Shown here: positions 32,160-40,380 of the stretch, piece after piece | Numbering within the stretch: position 1 is the first letter of the stretch | Layout of the letters: each line of letters starts with the position of its first letter | DNA from: Bdellovibrionales bacterium RIFCSPHIGHO2_01_FULL_40_29 | Lineage (GTDB): Bacteria; Bdellovibrionota; Bdellovibrionia; Bdellovibrionales; Bdellovibrionaceae | Direction: 5' to 3' | Length of the DNA stretch: 64,000 nucleotides | Assembly (NCBI GenBank): GCA_001771815.1 | Contig: MEPU01000006.1 | Coordinates: forward strand, 124,001-188,000 | Translations under genes and position numbers: made by a program | The notes under the pieces: model-generated | Told to the model about the DNA's origin: nothing | The model's input: only the letters and a program-made list of their open reading frames with translations | Databases searched by the model: none

Positions 32160-33100
32160 AGGACTATGTTGGCCAATGGTTTGAAGCTTATCGCGAACTC
32201 GGCGAGCCTTATGATATTAATTTCTTAGTTGAGCAAAATGGATCCCAAAAACTGATTTCTGTTTCTCATGAAATTACTGATGGTGCTGGAGCACTTTTTC
32301 ACATTGCCACCGAAAATGGATTTACAGTCACTCCAAAAATTTCTAAAAGCAATCCTCCTAAAATGAATTTTGGAAAGTATTTTCTAAATATTGTTAAATT
32401 TCTCTACTGGTCACGATCCCGAGGAAATAATCTATGGAACTTCAAATTTCCTAAAGCCATGGAAAGTTCTATTCGTTATGCAACACTTTCGTTGTCAGCT
32501 TCTGAAACTCAGCAGTTGCATGAAAAAGCCCGCAGTAAAAATATCAGTTTGAATACTTTACTGTTATTTTGTCTGGACACGATAATTTCTAAAAAATTCG
32601 GAGTCCATCATAAAACTCGCTCTTGGTGGATCCCCGTCAGCATGAGACCTGATTTGGGAATTGCTCCCAACGACCCAACAGCAATTCGAAACTACGTCTC
32701 CAATTTTACACTGGATCTTAAAAACTCATTGAGTCCAGAACTCTTGCAAAAGAAAATCTCTGAAGCTCTCAAGCAACAACGACATTGGGGAACTTGGTGG
32801 TGGCAGCAACTGGGTCGCTATTTGCCCCACGCGGTCATTCGGTATATTGCATACAAAAAATTATTCAATAATCAGCATGTTGGAGCCTTCACCAATTTAG
32901 GTGAGTGGACGTCAACACCGCTCCCGATTCAAATGACTCCCATCGGAAATCCACTCTATTCGCACCCACTGTGTTGCAGTTGCATTCAGTTTAACAAAAG
33001 ATTAAATCTTGCAATTCGCGTCTATCCCACATTTCCATTGGACCAAAATACACTCAATATCATGATGCAGGACTGGAAACAGAATCTTTTTGATCTTTGA
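32156..33100 (+). CDS. Condensation/acyltransferase-like protein (HxxxDG motif)
   Basis: The 314-residue protein has SHEITDGAGAL, the HxxxDG active-site motif of CoA-dependent acyltransferases and condensation domains (WS/DGAT, PapA, alcohol acetyltransferase types), and a central region like the second half of that fold (NTLLLFCLDTIISKKF, IPVSMRPD, VSNFTLDL). The N-terminal half is shorter than in most relatives (usually 400-460 aa). It is coupled to rpoH by ATGA and is convergent with the hydroxylase gene, overlapping it by 41 bp. A lipid or alcohol acyl-transfer role is likely but its partner is unknown. Confidence 0.7.
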   Translation: MKDYVGQWFEAYRELGEPYDINFLVEQNGSQKLISVSHEITDGAGALFHIATENGFTVTPKISKSNPPKMNFGKYFLNIVKFLYWSRSRGNNLWNFKFPKAMESSIRYATLSLSASETQQLHEKARSKNISLNTLLLFCLDTIISKKFGVHHKTRSWWIPVSMRPDLGIAPNDPTAIRNYVSNFTLDLKNSLSPELLQKKISEALKQQRHWGTWWWQQLGRYLPHAVIRYIAYKKLFNNQHVGAFTNLGEWTSTPLPIQMTPIGNPLYSHPLCCSCIQFNKRLNLAIRVYPTFPLDQNTLNIMMQDWKQNLFDL

Positions 33101-33851
33101 TTCGATAAAACTCAGATTCTGTTTTTACATGCAACGTCTTGAAATACTTATCCCATCCCCGCCAGTAAAGTCCAAAATTTGATTTAGAAAATTGGTGATG
33201 CATATTATGATGGGTTGGCGTTGTTAACCACCCCCCTAGTTTTGAATGATATACTTTTCGAGGTAAAAATTCATAGCCCAAATGTCCAACCAAGTTTCCA
33301 ACATCTGTTAAAACCAGTAAAACAAAGAACATTTCGTAACTGATAGGCACAAAAAATACAAATGGCAGCATGTAAAAAATTGTAATCACTGTCTCAATCG
33401 GATGAAAGGAATACGATGCAAATGGCGTTGGATTCAATGATTGATGATGAATAATATGAATATTTTTATAGAACCACCCTTGATGCAAAAACCGATGCGA
33501 CCAATAAAAATAAGTGTCATACAATATAAAATAAGTAAAAAATCCAACGATTTCAGAGGCAACGCCTTGAGTGCCAAAACCTGGATACAACTTGAAATAG
33601 TTCAGTTGAGATCCCCAAACCAATGCTGTTAAAAATAAACTTTGTATGAACAAAGTTAAAATTGAATACCGAATTTCCATTGAAACACAAGGTTCGGTCC
33701 GTGGAATTTGTTGAATTTTTTGATTCCAAAAATACTTTGAAAACCATTTCCAGAATATAAAATATGGTAAACAAAGAATAATAATGAACTTCAAAATAGA
33801 AATTGAAAACACAACTATAAAAATTTGCTCAAAACTACTTTGACTCATCAT
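33060..33851 (-). CDS. Fatty acid hydroxylase/sterol desaturase-type membrane enzyme (1)
   Basis: Integral-membrane diiron enzyme. The 263-residue protein has the histidine boxes HRFLH, HIIHH and HNMHHQ in the canonical spacing, among four or five hydrophobic segments. ATG at 33851 (or 33848) is chosen because the upstream frame lies inside the previous gene's end; it overlaps that gene by 17 bp. It is the last gene of the four-gene set that starts with the ketosynthase fusion. Substrate (fatty acyl chain, alkylated ring or other lipid) cannot be told from sequence. Confidence 0.84.
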   Translation of the reverse strand: MMSQSSFEQIFIVVFSISILKFIIILCLPYFIFWKWFSKYFWNQKIQQIPRTEPCVSMEIRYSILTLFIQSLFLTALVWGSQLNYFKLYPGFGTQGVASEIVGFFTYFILYDTYFYWSHRFLHQGWFYKNIHIIHHQSLNPTPFASYSFHPIETVITIFYMLPFVFFVPISYEMFFVLLVLTDVGNLVGHLGYEFLPRKVYHSKLGGWLTTPTHHNMHHQFSKSNFGLYWRGWDKYFKTLHVKTESEFYRIKDQKDSVSSPAS

Positions 33852-34563
33852 CAGGCCCACTTGTTCTGAAAATAGCATCCAGATAAGGCAGAAAAAAACC
33901 AAAATTTGCATGCGGCACCTTGTGGTGCAATGAATGCCTCTTTGAAAAACTGAAAATACTATTCATTGAATACGCAGGAAAAAAATCAACATTCGAATGC
34001 CCCAAAACATTGAAACCAATACTCAGCAACGGCAGCAACATCAACGACGTGACCTGAAAATCATGGAAACACATAATTAAAGGCATCACTGCCCCTAGAA
34101 GTATTCCTTCAGACCAATGAAAACTATAGGCTGAAAATGGATTGGGTACATGCGAGTAATGATGATCTGCATGAAACTTGTAAAATGGTTTCAAGTGAAA
34201 AAATCGATGCACACTGTAGAAATGAACTTCATTCCAAATAAATAGAAGCAGCCCTTCGCCGAGCAAGACACTCCACGAAAATTCGAAATGTATCTTAAAA
34301 AAACCTGAATGCAATCCAAAGTATATCGGTACACTTAAAAAGCCAAACATCAAAATAGACACAAAGGATCGCTTGATCTCCGTTTTGATCTGTCCTGGTC
34401 GCAGAGCTTGTATTTGGTATTTTTTGAAATTGTCTCTCTTAAAAATAAAGTAAGAAATGGTTGTTATTGAAAAATACAACAAACTAAAACTGACAACTGT
34501 GATTATAAAAAAATCGAATACAGATAGATTCAACAAATCCGTTTCGGCAAAGTACTTATCCAT
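33835..34563 (-). CDS. Fatty acid hydroxylase/sterol desaturase-type membrane enzyme (2)
   Basis: A second, only distantly similar member next to the first. The 242-residue chain has HRFFH, HADHH and HSLHHK boxes and four or more membrane segments. The pair is not a recent duplication, as the sequences outside the His boxes differ. ATG 34563 overlaps the end of the previous gene by eight bp. Two tandem hydroxylases imply two oxidations on the same product or a heterodimer; both are inference. Confidence 0.84.
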   Translation of the reverse strand: MDKYFAETDLLNLSVFDFFIITVVSFSLLYFSITTISYFIFKRDNFKKYQIQALRPGQIKTEIKRSFVSILMFGFLSVPIYFGLHSGFFKIHFEFSWSVLLGEGLLLFIWNEVHFYSVHRFFHLKPFYKFHADHHYSHVPNPFSAYSFHWSEGILLGAVMPLIMCFHDFQVTSLMLLPLLSIGFNVLGHSNVDFFPAYSMNSIFSFSKRHSLHHKVPHANFGFFLPYLDAIFRTSGPDDESK

Positions 34564-35452
34564 GAGATTCTAATTGAGTCTGCTGTTCCAGTTTTTTCTG
34601 AACCAACAACCAATGCCCCATCTCACTTGAAAGTCCATGCAACACCAAACGAAAACTAGAATTCAAAGTGATCAACGAAACCAAAGGATGTTTGTTATTA
34701 ACAAGCACAAGATGCTGCTGGGAACTCAAGATTGTCGCCGCATAAATACCAATTGTTTCATCCAATTGAAGAGAATTTGTTGCGCGCCAAAAATCGTTAT
34801 CCGTTAAAAAAAACTGAAATATCGGAGTGTACAGGCTGATAGCCGTTTCCAGGTCGATAAAATTAAAAAAACCATTTTTTTGTGGTTCGATATCAAACTC
34901 GCCCGCAGTGATCATCGAAAAATCCGGATGAGCAACTGGCTTGATCTTGATATTTTTATTTCGAAGCTCTTTGTTCAAATTGATAACGAAATTATACAAA
35001 TTTAAATCATGAGTTAAAAAAAGATCGTTTTTCAAATCATCTAGATTCCTTGGGCGCAGTGGATTCATGGGTATCTTAACCCCAGGAACATTGTTTGCAA
35101 TAAATCCCAGAATCTCAGAGCCCACATGAAAATGTCGAAGTATCAATTCATTGGCATCTGCCCGAACAAAAGTTTTAAGACCCCAAACAATAAGACGATG
35201 TAATGTTTTTGAAGCCCGCCAATCAATCGGCGAAAGAACTTTTAAAATTTGTATGATGATAATGCATAATTTTGCAAAAGGCCGCGCAAATGGTAAAAGA
35301 TACTGACGAGAATGCGAACTGCAGTCTTTCAACCATTTCTCCTTTACAGATGGGCGGATGGGGGTGCTTTGATCCAAATAAAGTGCATACCAAGGATTTG
35401 GATCTGTCGGATCATGCTGAATAAATTCACTACCCTTATAATTATCACTCAT
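34556..35452 (-). CDS. Unrecognised protein in the ketosynthase-hydroxylase cluster
   Basis: No family recognised. The 298-residue product has a Pro/Asp-rich start, a hydrophobic helix near residues 55-75 (LCIIIIQILKVLSPI), an LILRHFHVGSEIL segment and a C-terminal helical part. No signal peptide is clear. ATG 35452 overlaps the previous stop as ATGA and has GGGAG eight bases upstream within that gene, so the two are translationally coupled. It is conserved by position in this set only as far as can be seen; a small-molecule-binding or accessory enzyme role is a guess. Confidence 0.72.
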   Translation of the reverse strand: MSDNYKGSEFIQHDPTDPNPWYALYLDQSTPIRPSVKEKWLKDCSSHSRQYLLPFARPFAKLCIIIIQILKVLSPIDWRASKTLHRLIVWGLKTFVRADANELILRHFHVGSEILGFIANNVPGVKIPMNPLRPRNLDDLKNDLFLTHDLNLYNFVINLNKELRNKNIKIKPVAHPDFSMITAGEFDIEPQKNGFFNFIDLETAISLYTPIFQFFLTDNDFWRATNSLQLDETIGIYAATILSSQQHLVLVNNKHPLVSLITLNSSFRLVLHGLSSEMGHWLLVQKKLEQQTQLESHG

Positions 35453-37269
35453 AGGACGAGCTCCCATTGCTTCTGATACAAAGAGGCTACTTGTTTAGCT
35501 GTTTCCAAAATGTCATCATAACACTTTGGTTCTAATATCAATGCCATTTCAACAGCTTGAGCCCATCGCTCTAAGTGCTTCACATCATTTTCGCCATGAT
35601 ACTCTAGAAATTTAAAGGCATTCATTTGCAAACCAAGATGCTTTTTCAAAAAAGGCAGCAAGGTGGGAATGATCTTTTGACCAGTACCCTCGATGATAAA
35701 AATCCCCCCTAACAGTCCCAGTGGATTTTCAGATTTTGCTTTCTCATACATATAAGCATTTAACTCCTCACCACCCGAATTGCGTTTTAAATCATCGATG
35801 AGTTTATTTCCACCAGCATTCTGATAATCAGCATATAGTATTTTAAAATCGAACTGTTCTTCGCCGGCATGGGTTTCTATGAGCTCCTGAATCCCTTCAA
35901 ACTTTATCGATAAGTTAGAAATGGCTGTTCGCATCCAAATACTGCCTTCACGAACCTGTGGAATCCAATTTTCCATCCAACGTTGATAGTCTTCAAGCTT
36001 AATAGTTCCATTAAAAATTCGATGAGCCAGTTCAGAACGAAAAACTGTCGATCTGTAGCTGTGCCATACTGATCCCAAATCCAATAGTAAATTCTCAACA
36101 GGCTTTCGAGGGAGTGGCGCGGGTTTTCTGGTTGTTTCTAACTTGCCATCTTTCATCACCTCAAACATTAAATAGGAAACTGTAAAACGGCCGGATTCAG
36201 GAACAAAACACAGAATTTTTTGTCCTGGTTTTAATTCCTTCGTTCTTAAAAACTCTTCCATCATAATAAAGATGGAAGCAGCACCAGTATTTCCACGAGT
36301 TTTTAAATTGCTGAACCATTTTTCTGCAGGAATCGTAAGACCCGCTTTATCAAGAAGTACTTTGATAACATCTGAAAATCTCTCAGATGAATAATGACAA
36401 AGAAAGTAGTCGACATCATCCACAATGATGTCTTTTTTTAATACCAAATCAATAAACTCGCTGATGCCCACATCAAATAAATTAGGCAACAACCGAATAT
36501 CTTGGCGTAGTAAAAATGATCCGCTCTTTTCAGCTTCTTCCAGTGATGAAAAATCCAAGTAACTTTTATTAGGCTGATTCCATGGCGAACCAATTTGCAT
36601 ACACGTTGGATAATCACCACTAAAAGATTTCAAATGAATCCAATCCAATTTCAGTGAAATTCCAGTCTCGTTAGGCTTGTTTTCAAACAGTGTAGCTCCT
36701 GATCCATCCGACAGCATCCACCGCAAGAAATGCGAATCAAAATCAATGTTTTCATCAATTTTTTGAAATCGTTGAACCTTAAACAACCGCGATGGAAACT
36801 CTGTGGCAACCGCCAAAGCTTTGCTAAATTCACCCAACTCAACAACTTGGGCTGCGGCCTTCATCGCAGCCACACCAGATGCACAGATGCCTTGAAACGA
36901 CATGGTTTGCATCGGCGCCGCCTTCAGTTGCCCCTGAATTAAATTTGCAAATCCCGGAGCCGCAAGATCACCACCCACCGTGGCTGAACTGAGAAACTGA
37001 ATATCATTTATTTTGGTTGAAGTATGACTGAGAGTTTTTTCAATGGCCTTGATCGCTAAATCTGCCGATGAAAAAACAGTTTTCCCATCTTTATCAATCG
37101 CATAATGACGATTTTGAATTCCATTCTCTGCCAAAATTCTACGCTTGATGCGAGAAGATTGGGGATTCACAGAACCGATATACGAATCCATTTCTTCATT
37201 ATTAATGCCAGGTCCTGGCAAAAAAGATCCCACAGAATTCAAGTAAACATTCTTAAAATAGGCCGGCAT
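35449..37269 (-). CDS. Ketosynthase III (FabH-like) fused to a heme-oxygenase-like putative diiron oxidase domain
   Basis: Residues 1-375 are a thiolase-fold ketosynthase III with the Cys-His-Asn triad: Cys129 in GICASG, His292 in FLCHYS, Asn327 in TRGNTGA. These make Claisen condensations using acyl-CoA or ACP substrates. Residues about 395-606 are all helical and resemble heme-oxygenase-like proteins; H558-x3-D562-x2-H565 (in EYHGENDVKHLERW) matches the third metal motif of heme-oxygenase-like diiron oxidases such as SznF, with Glu and His candidates near 413-416, 467-470 and 527. GGAG five bases before ATG 37269 fixes the start. It lies 24 bp after fliA. Long ketosynthases of the StlD/DarB type are an alternative to compare. 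The exact product is unknown. Confidence 0.86.
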   Translation of the reverse strand: MPAYFKNVYLNSVGSFLPGPGINNEEMDSYIGSVNPQSSRIKRRILAENGIQNRHYAIDKDGKTVFSSADLAIKAIEKTLSHTSTKINDIQFLSSATVGGDLAAPGFANLIQGQLKAAPMQTMSFQGICASGVAAMKAAAQVVELGEFSKALAVATEFPSRLFKVQRFQKIDENIDFDSHFLRWMLSDGSGATLFENKPNETGISLKLDWIHLKSFSGDYPTCMQIGSPWNQPNKSYLDFSSLEEAEKSGSFLLRQDIRLLPNLFDVGISEFIDLVLKKDIIVDDVDYFLCHYSSERFSDVIKVLLDKAGLTIPAEKWFSNLKTRGNTGAASIFIMMEEFLRTKELKPGQKILCFVPESGRFTVSYLMFEVMKDGKLETTRKPAPLPRKPVENLLLDLGSVWHSYRSTVFRSELAHRIFNGTIKLEDYQRWMENWIPQVREGSIWMRTAISNLSIKFEGIQELIETHAGEEQFDFKILYADYQNAGGNKLIDDLKRNSGGEELNAYMYEKAKSENPLGLLGGIFIIEGTGQKIIPTLLPFLKKHLGLQMNAFKFLEYHGENDVKHLERWAQAVEMALILEPKCYDDILETAKQVASLYQKQWELVL

Positions 37270-37293
37270 GCTATCTCCGATTTTTAGGACGAT

Positions 37294-38079
37294 CTAGATG
37301 GCTTCTAGTTCGCCCGCATTCAGCATCACTGCCAACTTCGCCCGTAAGCGAGTCACAGCCTGCGCATGCAATTGTGAAACACGGGACTCTGTTACCCGTA
37401 GGACTTGTCCGATTTCCTTTAAGTTAAGGTCTTCGAAATAATACAACGACAGCACCAAACGTTGACGCTCAGGTAATTCTTCGATGGCTTTTGCCACCAC
37501 ATCTTTGATGACCTTAACATTGAGTTGGTTGAATGGATTTCCAGATTTTGAACCCTCAAGTAAGTTTGAAATTGATTTTTTATCCGAATCGCTGAATGTT
37601 GGTTGATCGTCAATTGACAACAAACTCACAGGACGAACTTGATTCACCAAGCCATGAAACTCTTCAATAGGCATATTTAATTTTGCAGAAATTTCTTCGT
37701 CCGTAGGAGCTCGGCCCAAATCTAATTCCAACTGAGCAACGCAACGATCTAAGGCTTTTGATTTATCACGAACCGAACGGGGAACCCAATCTTGTGATCG
37801 CAACTCATCTAAAATGGAACCTCGAATTCGAAACTCCGCATAAGTTTTGAATTTATTATCACGGGATGGATCCCATTTATCAATAGCATCCATCAATCCT
37901 ATGGAGCCTGCTGAAATAAGATCATCCAATTCAATATTTGGAGGCAATCGAATCGCAATTTTTTGCGCAACGAACTTAATCAATGGGGAATACTCTCGTA
38001 TAAGCTCTTCCTTTTGACCACGCTTGATATTCTTTTTGGGTTCGTCTTTATACTTTTTTAGAAGACTAGCTTTCTTCAT
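37294..38079 (-). CDS. fliA: Flagellar sigma factor FliA (sigma-28)
   Basis: Turns on late flagellar genes. The 261-residue protein has regions 2-4 of the FliA type: EYSPLIKFVAQKIAIRLPPN, DLISAGSIGLMDAIDKWDPS, FKTYAEFRIRGSILDELR, DWVPRSVR (the family signature), and region 4 LPERQRLVLSLYYFEDLNLKEIG with RVTESRVSQLHAQA. ATG 38079 is chosen; a longer upstream frame lacks the family start. It is the distal flagellar gene, 65 bp after flhG, and the ketosynthase gene follows 24 bp later without an evident terminator. Confidence 0.95.
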   Translation of the reverse strand: MKKASLLKKYKDEPKKNIKRGQKEELIREYSPLIKFVAQKIAIRLPPNIELDDLISAGSIGLMDAIDKWDPSRDNKFKTYAEFRIRGSILDELRSQDWVPRSVRDKSKALDRCVAQLELDLGRAPTDEEISAKLNMPIEEFHGLVNQVRPVSLLSIDDQPTFSDSDKKSISNLLEGSKSGNPFNQLNVKVIKDVVAKAIEELPERQRLVLSLYYFEDLNLKEIGQVLRVTESRVSQLHAQAVTRLRAKLAVMLNAGELEAI

Positions 38080-38144
38080 TTCAATGTACCCCTCAACATA
38101 ATAAATTCTACATGATACCGAACAGAACACATAATCAATAGTGT

Positions 38145-38951
38145 TTAAGCATGACCAGAGGCTGGTCTAAACAGCATGTCTAGACCTTTGACGTTGCCTG
38201 TTGCCCTGTCGATAGTTTTGTTTTGAGACTCGATTTCAGAACAAATCACGCGTAAGGCCTGAGCTGAAATAGACTTTGGATCTTGCCTTATTATGAGACG
38301 CTGATGCTGATTCGAAATTTTTAAATTCACATCATAAGGAATACTTCCCTTATACTGAATCCGAACTGTCAGAAATTGTTGAACCACCTCTGCAAATCGC
38401 AAAAAGAGCTGTGCTCCCTGTTGTTCATCTTTAACTTGATTACAAATTATAGAAAATTTCTGAGACTTATACTTCTGCTGAAGTACTTTTATTAGCGCGT
38501 AAGAATCCGCTAAACTTGATGGGTCCGGAGTCAATATCACATAGCATTCATCAGCAATCGAATTCAGGTGCAAAACATGATCATGCAATCCAGGAGAGGT
38601 ATCGATAATTAAGTAATCATACTGATAGTTCACGGACTCTAGCCCCGCAATAATTTCACGACGCTGAAATGAGTTTAAATGACTAAGCTCATAAATCCCA
38701 TTCCCACCCGCTAACAAATCCACATGGTGCGCAACAGGGGTTAAGCAACTTTTCAAAGATTCACCAGCCAGCAAATCATTGATCGTTTTTTTAGGATGAA
38801 CTCCAAAAAAAATATCCACATTAGCCATTCCAAGATCACCATCAAGAACCAGAACTTTTTTACCCAGTTGTGACAAACCAAGAGCGACATTGCTGGTAAT
38901 AGAAGTCTTACCCACGCCGCCTTTTCCTGAAGAAAAACTAATAATTTTCAT
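38145..38951 (-). CDS. flhG: FlhG (YlxH/FleN) MinD-type ATPase, polar flagellar number control
   Basis: MinD/ParA-like ATPase that limits flagellar number, partner of FlhF. The 268-residue chain has the deviant Walker A SSGKGGVGKTS, VLDGDLGMANVD, the ADP-coordinating LLAGGNGIYEL and YLIIDTSPG. It begins at the P-loop strand; the N-terminal DQAxxLR helix that activates FlhF in B. subtilis and Vibrio is absent, and only nine bases separate it from flhF, so no room is left upstream. This is a real difference from the well-studied partners. Confidence 0.93.
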   Translation of the reverse strand: MKIISFSSGKGGVGKTSITSNVALGLSQLGKKVLVLDGDLGMANVDIFFGVHPKKTINDLLAGESLKSCLTPVAHHVDLLAGGNGIYELSHLNSFQRREIIAGLESVNYQYDYLIIDTSPGLHDHVLHLNSIADECYVILTPDPSSLADSYALIKVLQQKYKSQKFSIICNQVKDEQQGAQLFLRFAEVVQQFLTVRIQYKGSIPYDVNLKISNQHQRLIIRQDPKSISAQALRVICSEIESQNKTIDRATGNVKGLDMLFRPASGHA

Positions 38952-38960
38952 TTTAATATC

Positions 38961-40367
38961 CTAAATGTATGAGTTTGTTGTCGTTTCTCTTCCAGAATTT
39001 TTCGAAATTTCTAAAATAAGATCAACGACTCGCTCTGGAGTTGCTCTTTCGAAATCTTCTGGAACCTGTGGACCAATTCCAAATGCAAAAAGTTTAGTAT
39101 TTACCTTTCGAACAAAATTATAAATATTTCCATGTATCGCAGACTTATCCAGATCATTAAAAATCACATCATCAAATCCAAATTTTTCAAAACGCTGAGC
39201 CATATCGAACAGATCACCGTCTTTTGTTAAACATGACATCACCAAATGTGTGCGCAATGAATTATAAACAGGCGGCGACATTCGTTTTAAATAATTAAAT
39301 TCTTCTTGTGTGCGCATATTCAAACCAGAAAAATCCACTAAAATATGATCAATCTGATCTAAATGCGGAATGATATGGGACCAATCTTGCTGAGATCGTA
39401 AAAGCAGAAAAGGAACATTTAATATTTGACAAAAAATCTTCATTTGCTCTGAAGCGCCAACTTTTAAATTATCCGCTGAAATAATGGCAACACGTTTTCG
39501 TTGATTCAATATTAAATCGCTAGCCAGCTTTATCAAAGAGCTGGTTTTACCTGTACCTGAGGCTCCAATAAACAGATGAAACTGCTCTGTTGAATTGGTT
39601 ACAACTGGAGTGGTATCCAAAATGTACTTTCCAATCCAATTTTCGATTAAATTTTTATTTTCAATATGCTTTAGATCAATTTGCTTTTGTGCTTGCGTGA
39701 CAATATCAGCAGCAATTTCTGGCAAAAGACCCCGTTGAACTAGTTTTTTATAGTAATTCGTATACTCGTAATGAACTCCAGCCTCGGCACCTGGATGACT
39801 GTGCACAAAATTCTGTGGAACCGGTTTAAACTGCTGAACCAAAGACTTCAAACCTTCGATCTCAGATTTCAGTTGATTGACTTCCATATCATTCCACTTT
39901 TTTTGCGCATACTGTGTGACCGGAGTTGTTGCATTCAACTGCACCTGCGTCGTCGAATAATTCGTTGCCTGGTTATCATTATCGATATCAATATACCGTT
40001 TTTCAGTGCGCTGATAATTAACTTTTGAAGCTTCAGGTTGAAGTTTCTTGGCCCGCAATCCAACTTGCTGATTCATGCGCGCCACATGATTTTCAATCAT
40101 TTTTTGTGTGATTTCTTTTTGACTTTTAGCGCTGGATTTTAAAAATTTTTCACGCGTGGCATCTGGCATTTTAGATTCTGCAAATTTTTTCTTTTGCACA
40201 TTTGCATCGGAGTATGCCGCCGTGATCTCGATGCTTTTTTCTCCACCCAAGCCGAAACCTTTGGTGATTTCCTTTGCAGAAAGAATAATTGCATCTGGCC
40301 CCAACTGGGTTTTGACCATGTCCAAGGCTTCTTTCATTGTTCGAGCTTCAAACTTCTTTACTTGCAT
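38961..40367 (-). CDS. flhF: FlhF SRP-type GTPase, polar flagellum placement
   Basis: SRP-family GTPase that sets where the flagellum is built. The 468-residue chain has the FlhF-type start MQVKKFEARTMKEALDMVK, a long variable B region (residues about 60-240) and a C-terminal NG domain with the P-loop GASGTGKTSSLIKLASDL, VAIISADNLKVGASEQ, and DFSGLN where most FlhF have DTAG; the DxxG pattern is kept. It is followed by flhG after nine bases. Confidence 0.93.
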   Translation of the reverse strand: MQVKKFEARTMKEALDMVKTQLGPDAIILSAKEITKGFGLGGEKSIEITAAYSDANVQKKKFAESKMPDATREKFLKSSAKSQKEITQKMIENHVARMNQQVGLRAKKLQPEASKVNYQRTEKRYIDIDNDNQATNYSTTQVQLNATTPVTQYAQKKWNDMEVNQLKSEIEGLKSLVQQFKPVPQNFVHSHPGAEAGVHYEYTNYYKKLVQRGLLPEIAADIVTQAQKQIDLKHIENKNLIENWIGKYILDTTPVVTNSTEQFHLFIGASGTGKTSSLIKLASDLILNQRKRVAIISADNLKVGASEQMKIFCQILNVPFLLLRSQQDWSHIIPHLDQIDHILVDFSGLNMRTQEEFNYLKRMSPPVYNSLRTHLVMSCLTKDGDLFDMAQRFEKFGFDDVIFNDLDKSAIHGNIYNFVRKVNTKLFAFGIGPQVPEDFERATPERVVDLILEISKNSGRETTTNSYI

Positions 40368-40380
40368 ATATCCTTACCCC

